Positions 22,422-28,439 of a DNA stretch of 28,439 nt are shown here, one piece after another (within the stretch, counting starts at the first letter, position 1; the number at the start of each line of letters is the position of its first letter). Source of the DNA: Rhodothermales bacterium (GTDB lineage: Bacteria > Bacteroidota > Rhodothermia > Rhodothermales > UBA10348); contig JAURGV010000002.1 of assembly GCA_030833605.1 (NCBI GenBank), positions 1 through 28,439 on the forward strand, read 5' to 3'. The notes beneath the pieces are model-generated. The model was not told the DNA's origin. It worked only from the letters and a program-made list of their open reading frames with translations, and made no database searches. Position numbers and translations under genes: made by a program.

Positions 22422-23771
22422 ATGTGCAAACCTATGTTTTCAATGCGTTCAGGTAAGTGGGTTGCGGTTATCGCGATAGGCATGGTGACTTTTTTTGGGT
22501 GTGCCACCCAAACGCCCAGCGAGCTTTCCTCGAACGTGGTAACGGTTTCCGAACCGATACAGCAGCTCAACCAAACCATTCATCGGAGATCGTCTTCAAA
22601 CCTGTTGGTGCTGAAAGATGGCAGCTCGGTATATGTTTGGGTTTCCAACGTGCTGAATGAAGAAGAAGGACAGGGATTTAAATCGTTCGGGGAATTGAAA
22701 ATTTTGGATCCTGATGGCATCACCCACACCGTTTCAGACGCCGAATCCGTTGCATTGGTTGATGCCGAAACCCCTCCTCAAATAGCCCTTGGGCCAGACG
22801 GATCGCTACTTGTAGCCTATTCTGCGAGCAATACACCGGAAAGCATCTGGACATCGACCAGCATTCGAACGATTCATTCCAACGATGGTGGGAAGTCATG
22901 GAGCGATCCTGTTAGCGTGGGCGGTCCCTTCGGCGGCTACCAAAACAATCATGAACTCCACATTGGACGTGACGGCACCGCTTACGTGGTTTGGCTAGAT
23001 TCCCGATTGGCGAAGGAGGACGGACGCGATATAAACATTTTGGTAAGCACATCTACCGACGGTGGAAAGAGTTGGTCCAATCCAGTAGTCGTGGATACCG
23101 AGCCTTCGTGTGAATGCTGTCGTGCAGCTATTACCACCGATCCGGAGGGTAATGTCTACATCGCTTGGAGAAAGAAATTGGAAGGAGGCATTCGGGATAT
23201 TGCCGTTTCAAGATCTGGCGATCAAGGCGCGACCTGGTCGACACCCGTGGTCGCGTTTCACGACAATTGGGTGCAGGGTTACTGCCCCGACGCGGGGCCT
23301 TCCATTGTGGCAGACAACAACGGCGTGCTGCACCTAGGATGGTGGACAGGTAGTGAGTCGGGGAACGGCGTCAAGTATACCCGTTCATGGGACCAGGGCG
23401 CGTCGTTTAGCGCACCTCTTGTGCTGAGTTCATCGGAAGTGGCGCGTCCATCGCATGTGCAATTGGCGTTGAATAAGAACGATGTCGCGGTTGTCTGGGA
23501 CGACGGATCGTTGGAAACGCCTCAAATTGTTCTAAGCGTTTCGTCGGATAAAGGGAAAACATTTACTCTACCTGCCATGGTAAGCAATGGGTTGTTTGCT
23601 GCTGCATATCCCCATGTAGCGTTCGTTGAAAACCAATTGGAAATTGTTTGGAACGAGCGAGGGACGTCAGCGATGCCGTCGGGCTTGGCAATGGCTGAGT
23701 TGGGTAATTGGATTCCAGCCGGAGAAGCAACGGGGCCAAGAATTCTGTCTAGACGAATTGTACTGGACTAA
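22422..23771 (+). CDS. Asp-box beta-propeller lipoprotein with a Cys-x-Cys-Cys motif (sialidase-like fold)
   Basis: A 449-residue protein with a signal peptide ending at FFGC (Cys27, a slightly atypical lipobox). Five Asp boxes are visible: SNDGGKSW (153-160), STDGGKSW (211-218), SGDQGATW (265-272), SWDQGASF (322-329) and SSDKGKTF (374-381), the repeat of sialidase/BNR propellers. I do not see the Arg-Ile-Pro motif of true sialidases, so enzymatic sialidase activity is doubtful. Between blades it has PSCECCRA (Cys230, Cys232, Cys233) and later GYCPDAGPS (Cys288), a likely metal or redox site. It is the last gene of the operon and next to a TlpA-like reductase; a copper or disulfide-linked role is inferred. 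Confidence 0.75.
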   Translation: MCKPMFSMRSGKWVAVIAIGMVTFFGCATQTPSELSSNVVTVSEPIQQLNQTIHRRSSSNLLVLKDGSSVYVWVSNVLNEEEGQGFKSFGELKILDPDGITHTVSDAESVALVDAETPPQIALGPDGSLLVAYSASNTPESIWTSTSIRTIHSNDGGKSWSDPVSVGGPFGGYQNNHELHIGRDGTAYVVWLDSRLAKEDGRDINILVSTSTDGGKSWSNPVVVDTEPSCECCRAAITTDPEGNVYIAWRKKLEGGIRDIAVSRSGDQGATWSTPVVAFHDNWVQGYCPDAGPSIVADNNGVLHLGWWTGSESGNGVKYTRSWDQGASFSAPLVLSSSEVARPSHVQLALNKNDVAVVWDDGSLETPQIVLSVSSDKGKTFTLPAMVSNGLFAAAYPHVAFVENQLEIVWNERGTSAMPSGLAMAELGNWIPAGEATGPRILSRRIVLD

Positions 23772-23801
23772 TCCGTTCGGAGCGTGTACTAACGAAGGTT
23801 T

Positions 23802-24383
23802 CTATTCGCCAGCCGACAGCTTGAGATCGAAACACTCACGGCATCGAGGTTCGTAGGTATCGGTTGCTCCAAGAAGTACCCGACCCTGACCTCTTACCAA
23901 TCGCTGGGAATGATTTGCAGGGGCGCCACATACTACGCAAATGGCGTGGAGCTTCGTGACGAATTCGGCAATGGCCATTACGCTGGGAATGGGCTCAAAG
24001 GGTTGTCCCAAATAGTCTTGATCTAAGCCCGCGACAATCACACGCTTCCCGGAAAGGGCCAACTGGCGGCAGACTTCAACCAAATCGGAGTCGAAAAACT
24101 GCGCTTCGTCGATACCAACAACTTGAGCATCCATCGCGAGTAGCAGAATTTGAGACGCGGCTGCCACGGGCGTAGAGCGAACACTGGATTCATCGTGAGA
24201 AACCACGTCTTCCTCGCTGAAACGGGTATCCATGGCCGGTTTGAAAATTTCAGTCCGCTGGCGCGCGATGCGAGCCCTCTTCATGCGCCGAATCAATTCC
24301 TCCGTTTTTCCGCTGAACATGGAGCCACAAACGACTTCTATCCAGCCGGTTTTTCGAGATCTATTGAGGACGTGTGGTTCCAA
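23802..24383 (-). CDS. tdk: Thymidine kinase
   Basis: A 193-residue type II thymidine kinase: Walker A GSMFSGKTE (20-28), the DEAQFF motif (catalytic Glu, lasso start), and the zinc site CVVCG with CREC near the C-terminus. It phosphorylates thymidine to dTMP for salvage. The length is typical. It converges with the Asp-box gene (30 bp gap). The bat genes lie 130 bp upstream; the intervening sequence shows no clear terminator or promoter. Confidence 0.96.
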   Translation of the reverse strand: MEPHVLNRSRKTGWIEVVCGSMFSGKTEELIRRMKRARIARQRTEIFKPAMDTRFSEEDVVSHDESSVRSTPVAAASQILLLAMDAQVVGIDEAQFFDSDLVEVCRQLALSGKRVIVAGLDQDYLGQPFEPIPSVMAIAEFVTKLHAICVVCGAPANHSQRLVRGQGRVLLGATDTYEPRCRECFDLKLSAGE

Positions 24384-24513
24384 ACTAAACGTATAAAGCT
24401 AAACGGGGGGTGCTTACGGAGCTCAAATAGATGAGCAAGGGCCTCGAAGATACGGACTTAAAGGGCGAGGGACTATGTGTGTGGAAAAGACGGTAGAAAA
24501 AACTAGGTAAGGT

Positions 24514-25362
24514 TTAAATGCCGACTAGAGAGGTCGAACGAACCCACCCTTTGGTACCATTTGGTATTTCTACGCACATCCAATCTAAGGCTTCCGCTTG
24601 AATGGAAACCACCAACCCTTCATGAACGCGAATTACTTCTTCCGATTCATCAAGGGCTTCCGATCGCAACCGAGCCTCCGTAGAAACTATAACTGCCTGT
24701 GCAGTGAAAGGAGGCCAAGCCGATGACGCCAGCGAATGGACGATGAAGAATAGGGCTAACATGGCTACGATGGATCGTGAGCGACGCCACCAATCCCCTC
24801 GCCACCGCTTTAAAAGGTATCCGATCCAAAGCGATACGAGCGCCGTCCAAAAAAAGAGACCCAACCAATACGACAGGGTGATGGGCAAAACGCGAAGTAC
24901 GGAACGATGGATTTTTTTCCAAAATGGGGCGGGCAATATAGAAAAGCGATCCGCTTGTTTGTGATTGGCGACGCTCAAGCCGTGAAGGATTTTGGGATCA
25001 TCCGGGGAGAGTTCTTTGGCGCGCTCTAAATACACGATGGCCATCCCCAGTTTATTCAAGCGATGGTAGGCCAAGCCGGTGTTGTAATACAATTCAGGAG
25101 AGGCCCATCCGGCTTTTTCAGCTTCTCCAAACAGCGAAATGGCTTGCTGGAAATTTCCTTCCAAAAGAGCCACCGTTCCGGCGTCGAATTGCTGGATAGC
25201 TTGCTGCATTTCCTGCGCCGAAACCGCTTGGGGCAAACCGGCACTTACGACCACCAAGAAAAGGGCGGTTGAGGCGACCATTCGTTGCACCGTCGGAGCG
25301 ATACAGGCGGACATTCTTCTAAAAACCGTCGTGGTTACGTGATGTAGACAAACGTTTTTCAT
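24514..25362 (-). CDS. batE: BatE-like TPR and SH3-domain membrane protein
   Basis: A 282-residue protein. A long N-terminus leads into a signal/anchor helix (VASTALFLVVVSAGLPQAVSA, about residues 28-48). TPR repeats follow (about 50-125: LLEGNFQQAISLFGEAEKAG, YYNTGLAYHRLNKLGMAIVYLERAKEL), then two membrane helices (about 155-180 and 195-220) and a C-terminal bacterial SH3 domain ending GTKGWVRSTSLVGI. That layout and the position after BatD match BatE. The ATG at 25362 overlaps the batD stop as ATGA. Bat proteins belong to the MoxR-associated envelope systems; their biochemical role is not settled. Confidence 0.82.
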   Translation of the reverse strand: MKNVCLHHVTTTVFRRMSACIAPTVQRMVASTALFLVVVSAGLPQAVSAQEMQQAIQQFDAGTVALLEGNFQQAISLFGEAEKAGWASPELYYNTGLAYHRLNKLGMAIVYLERAKELSPDDPKILHGLSVANHKQADRFSILPAPFWKKIHRSVLRVLPITLSYWLGLFFWTALVSLWIGYLLKRWRGDWWRRSRSIVAMLALFFIVHSLASSAWPPFTAQAVIVSTEARLRSEALDESEEVIRVHEGLVVSIQAEALDWMCVEIPNGTKGWVRSTSLVGI

Positions 25363-27218
25363 GGTGCGAGTTGTTCGTCCACATCGGGAATAATAGCTGA
25401 AGCTTCGTCCAACGCCGACTCCATATTTTCAGGCGTCACGGAAGCCGGTGCAAAACGACCCATGTCGCACGCGTCGAGCAAACGGAGTAATCGCTTCCTC
25501 AGTGCCTGGTCGACGCCGTTATCGTGTAGTGCGGCATCTAATCGGTCCCTAGTCAAGCCGCGCTCTGCAAGATTAAGGCGGTTTCCAATAAAACCGAGCA
25601 CTGCGCGCTCCAGTTCTTCGTAATACCCCGCAATATCTCCTTGTGAAAGGAGAGCAGTTGCTTGTTTAAGGTGTTTTTTACTCAGAGGATGAGCTCGGCG
25701 CCCACGTGCCCAAGAAACGTCCTTCGTTATTTTATCCTGGCGTTGCCAAACCAATACAGCGCCCAACAAAACCATGGAAGGGATCAACAGCAAAAGGTAA
25801 ACCCAATAGGCGTTGTGCAACGATGGTTTTGCTGTCTTTACCCAGGTCGAAGATGACGTAAAAAGTGGAGCAAAATCGTCGACGGGCATGCCATTCGTGG
25901 TTGCCACAACTACATCGGGTGTTGTCGCGGTTCCGCTTACGATCACAGGGGTGGCGTCAGAAGAAATCGTCCGGTAGGTGCCTAGGTCCGTGTCGAAGTA
26001 AGAAAATTCGATAGGCGGAATTTCGTATTGGCCATTGGATCGAGGAATTAAGACATATTGAAACGTTTTGCTCCCGGACAACTCCCTCCCCGATCGATCC
26101 AAAAGAGAAGATATCTGTGGGTCGTATTGATCAAACGAATTGGGGACCACTAAGGTTGGTGAGCTCAATGTTGCCAAGTTGCCGCGGCCGGTTACCGCAA
26201 TGGTGACCTGAATGGATTCACCTACGTTCACATTGGTGCGGTCGGTAGTTACGGTCATTGCGTATTTACCGACTGCGCCATTAAAGGTGGGGGGCGCGTC
26301 CGCTGGAAGCGGACGCGCAGCAATCGTAACTCTCGGCGATGTTAACTGAACGGGAGTGAACCGCGTACGCAGCGAAAACATGGATTGGAAGGGGTCCCTT
26401 GAACCAAAGGGGAGCAACGCCTCGCTCTCTATTTTTAAGGGGTCCACACTCATGTCACCAGCCCTCGTGGGGAACACAGCAGCTCTTTTTAGCACAATGG
26501 TGTTGTAGCGGAGCCCATTTTCTACCACCATTCTGGGAATGGGGCGGGTTTCGACATCCAATTCTTCCCGCCAAAATCCTTCTGCATCCCAACTGTCCGT
26601 TAATCGGCTTTGTCGGAGTTGAATTCCCTCGCGAAAGTAGAGTTGGTATTCAATAATCACCTGCTGGCCCTGAAAGGCAGACCTGGCCGATGGAATCGCA
26701 CGAATAAAAATGTCTTTATCGCTTGGCGGAGGGGGCGGTTCGGTATCGGCAACGGGGTCGTTACCAAAAAGGGCTGCAAAAGGGTCGTTCTGGCGTCGCG
26801 GGGCGGGCCGTCGCCCTTGCGCGACCACCGTTACGGAAATGGGCTGTGTATGTAGCGTCCGGTCTCCAACTTTTACGTTTATCGCCGAAAGGGTCGCTGA
26901 GCCTTCTTTTAACGGCCTAAATGTCCACGAGAAACCAAAGCTCTGAGACATTTGACCGTTAACAATGGAAACGCTGCGTTGCGTGCTCGGGAAAGACTGA
27001 ATCAGGGTTAGTCCGTCTGCTTCAGGAGCTGAAGGGATTTCGACGTCGTTGCCGTCTGATCCCGACACTTGAACCGTATACGTAAGGGTTTCTTCCGTCC
27101 CAATCACATTGGAATCAACGGAAGCTTGGACGGACACCGATTGAGCCGATGCGATCCGCATCCCGGTCATCCCCCACAGGATGGCCAAAAACAGCAAATA
27201 CGTGCGAAATGCCTTCAT
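25359..27218 (-). CDS. batD: BatD, oxygen-tolerance/aerotolerance-type membrane protein
   Basis: A 619-residue BatD: signal peptide (residues about 5-26, ending RIASAQ), a large periplasmic part with immunoglobulin-like beta domains (SVDSNVIGTEETLTYTV and similar repeats), a membrane helix near residue 480 (VYLLLLIPSMVLLGAVLVW), and a cytoplasmic helical tail. I chose ATG 27218; it shares one base with the batC stop (TAATG), so the genes are coupled. A TTG two codons upstream is possible. Confidence 0.9.
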   Translation of the reverse strand: MKAFRTYLLFLAILWGMTGMRIASAQSVSVQASVDSNVIGTEETLTYTVQVSGSDGNDVEIPSAPEADGLTLIQSFPSTQRSVSIVNGQMSQSFGFSWTFRPLKEGSATLSAINVKVGDRTLHTQPISVTVVAQGRRPAPRRQNDPFAALFGNDPVADTEPPPPPSDKDIFIRAIPSARSAFQGQQVIIEYQLYFREGIQLRQSRLTDSWDAEGFWREELDVETRPIPRMVVENGLRYNTIVLKRAAVFPTRAGDMSVDPLKIESEALLPFGSRDPFQSMFSLRTRFTPVQLTSPRVTIAARPLPADAPPTFNGAVGKYAMTVTTDRTNVNVGESIQVTIAVTGRGNLATLSSPTLVVPNSFDQYDPQISSLLDRSGRELSGSKTFQYVLIPRSNGQYEIPPIEFSYFDTDLGTYRTISSDATPVIVSGTATTPDVVVATTNGMPVDDFAPLFTSSSTWVKTAKPSLHNAYWVYLLLLIPSMVLLGAVLVWQRQDKITKDVSWARGRRAHPLSKKHLKQATALLSQGDIAGYYEELERAVLGFIGNRLNLAERGLTRDRLDAALHDNGVDQALRKRLLRLLDACDMGRFAPASVTPENMESALDEASAIIPDVDEQLAP

Positions 27219-27967
27219 TACCAATCTTTTTCCACACGTCGAGGGCGTGTTTTCATTTTTTGAACTTGTCGAAGCAATTGCTCCTCCTCGTTCTCAAGCG
27301 CCTCAAGGATGCGCTGGGCTTCTTCCTGACTTAATTTGGTGGGGTCAGGTTGCTCTTGCTGTTGTTGCTCCTGTTCTTCAGACTGTTGCTGCTGCTCTTG
27401 GTCCTGCTGCTGTTGCTGATCTTGATTTTCCTGCTCTTGGTCGCTTTTCTGCTGATCCTGATTTTCTTCTTTGTTTTCCTCGTTCTGATCCTGATTCTGA
27501 TCTTGTTGATTCTGCTGTTGTTGCTGTTGTTGTTCCAACTGGCGTTTTACAAACTCATAGTTGAATTTGGCATCTTGATTGGTTGGATCGGCCAACAAGG
27601 ACTGGCGGAATTGCGCCAGCGCCGCTTCTAGTTGTTTGTTTGATGCGGCAGCATTACCCGCATTGTAGCTGGATCGAGCAACATCCGCTTCGCTAGCGGC
27701 CATTTGTACAGCAGAAGCGAAGGCTTTGCTGGCTTCTTCCATATTCCCAGAGCGATAAAGTGCCGCTCCTAGATTATTCAACAGACCAGCGTGAACCGGC
27801 CCTGGACCGGACTCTTGGATGGCACTTATTCCCAGTCTAAATGCTTCAGCCGCTTCTCCATACTGTTCTTTTTCATACAAGGCATTCCCTTGCTTACCCT
27901 TTTTTTTCCCGTCACCAGGTCCAAAAAGAAGCATGGAAATTAGAAAATATGACAGCAGTCGAATCAT
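27218..27967 (-). CDS. batC: BatC, TPR protein with Gln/Glu/Asp-rich tail
   Basis: A 249-residue protein. A short hydrophobic N-terminus (residues 2-16) is followed by TPR repeats (about 28-145; GNALYEKEQYGEAAEAFRLG, AGLLNNLGAALYRSGNMEEA, and more). A low-complexity stretch of about 65 residues follows, dominated by Gln with Glu, Asp and Asn (nt about 27350-27540), then a charged helical end. BatC proteins typically combine TPRs with such a tail. The start is ATG 27967, 11 bp after the batB stop. CAG/CAA mixtures in the Gln tract argue that it is not a simple trinucleotide expansion. Confidence 0.87.
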   Translation of the reverse strand: MIRLLSYFLISMLLFGPGDGKKKGKQGNALYEKEQYGEAAEAFRLGISAIQESGPGPVHAGLLNNLGAALYRSGNMEEASKAFASAVQMAASEADVARSSYNAGNAAASNKQLEAALAQFRQSLLADPTNQDAKFNYEFVKRQLEQQQQQQQNQQDQNQDQNEENKEENQDQQKSDQEQENQDQQQQQDQEQQQQSEEQEQQQQEQPDPTKLSQEEAQRILEALENEEEQLLRQVQKMKTRPRRVEKDW

Positions 27968-27978
27968 GCGGATTGAAT

Positions 27979-28439
27979 CTATTTAGTCTCGGATAACGAG
28001 GATTCTGATTTAATACGAACGCGTTCAGGTAATACCCACTCCGCAAACAGCAAAAGGATTCCAAATAATAGGGGCCATTGGAAGCGCTCTTCGTATTCTT
28101 CAAATTCTTCGGCCCCATAGGATGTTTTATCCAATTGGTCCAACGCTACGGTAATGCGGCCCAACGAGCTAGAGGTTTTAGCTATTCTAAAATAACTTCC
28201 GTCTTTAGACAGGTCCTGTAATACGGACTCTTCCAACTTGGTCGTTATCACAGCTCCAGCGCGGTCTTTTTTATAGTCGACCCTCCTGCCATTTTGATAC
28301 TCCGGAATAGGCGCTCCATCGGTTTCGCCCACCCCAGCGGCATACATCACGATATTTGATTGGCGGGCTTCATCCAAGATGGCTTGTAAATCAGCCACAT
28401 GGTTCTCACCGTCCGAAACAAATAGCACTGCCTTTGTTC
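27979..28439 (-). CDS. batB: BatB-like VWA-domain membrane protein, C-terminal part (5' truncated by window)
   Basis: The frame runs off the window, so only the last 150 or so residues are seen. It starts within a von Willebrand A domain (VLFVSDGENH, the strand carrying the last MIDAS acidic residue, then IVMYAAGVGETDGAPIP) and ends with a membrane helix (WPLLFGILLLFAEWVL) and a short basic tail. BatA and BatB share this form; position directly before BatC supports BatB. Confidence 0.82.
   Translation of the reverse strand, partial: TKAVLFVSDGENHVADLQAILDEARQSNIVMYAAGVGETDGAPIPEYQNGRRVDYKKDRAGAVITTKLEESVLQDLSKDGSYFRIAKTSSSLGRITVALDQLDKTSYGAEEFEEYEERFQWPLLFGILLLFAEWVLPERVRIKSESSLSETK

Noticed and set aside
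22422..23771. True exo-sialidase
   Set aside because: Asp boxes are present, but the Arg-Ile-Pro motif is not seen, and the cysteine cluster points to another role.
27350..27631. Poly-leucine frame on the plus strand
   Set aside because: It is the antisense shadow of the glutamine-rich tail of BatC.

Overview
The window (28,439 bp, roughly 48% GC by eye) reads as ordinary chromosome from a member of the Bacteroidota / Rhodothermota / Balneolota group. Support: a DUF5683 protein beside parAB, a Bat (BatB-C-D-E) gene cluster, a bacterial serine palmitoyltransferase-type enzyme, DsbD of the WTCTNC type, weak or absent Shine-Dalgarno sequences with several GTG/TTG starts, and one near-perfect Bacteroidota promoter (TTTG, 20-bp spacer, TATTTTTG). 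I see no phage, insertion sequence, CRISPR array, rRNA or tRNA.

Layout. 1-2.7 kb: the C-terminal end of a DsbD-like thiol reductase, a UspA-type stress protein (minus), a sigma-factor-like protein whose start is preceded by a 9-bp inverted repeat, and a rhomboid protease. 2.7-3.9 kb: a 1.2-kb region with no credible protein gene. It holds two predicted non-coding RNA units: a ~100-nt RNA with a Bacteroidota-type promoter and terminator, and a ~750-nt, intricately folded RNA with a consensus TTGACA-17-TATACT promoter, many tetraloop hairpins, two potential pseudoknots, a 5'-3' closing helix and a terminator. I could not assign either to a known class; the large RNA is the most interesting object here.

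3.9-7.1 kb (minus): a serine palmitoyltransferase-like enzyme, a GNAT-fold acyltransferase-like protein (possible bacterial ceramide synthase) and a HAD phosphatase, the last two overlapping by 4 bp. 7.3-9.7 kb (minus): parA, parB and a DUF5683 membrane protein. 9.97-15.8 kb (plus): a UvrD/Rep-type helicase, a GNAT acetyltransferase, two tandem MacB/FtsX-type ABC permeases with no ATPase beside them, and rpiA, which converges on radA (minus) with overlapping stop codons.

17.1-17.4 kb: the divergent radA/mlaE intergenic region carries a four-unit, 30-bp hairpin tandem array, an 11-bp inverted repeat and a tiny ORF ending exactly on the mlaE start. 17.4-23.8 kb (plus): a probable long operon of Mla-type lipid transport genes (permease, ATPase, MCE protein), an HD-domain protein, a DUF445 membrane protein, a TlpA-like lipoprotein and an Asp-box lipoprotein with a Cys-x-Cys-Cys motif. 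23.8-28.4 kb (minus): thymidine kinase, then batE, batD, batC and the C-terminal part of batB, which runs off the window end.

Themes: envelope maintenance (sphingolipid synthesis, Mla lipid transport, MacB-like export, Bat, thiol redox lipoproteins), chromosome segregation and repair (parAB, helicase, RadA), and an unexplained structured RNA locus.
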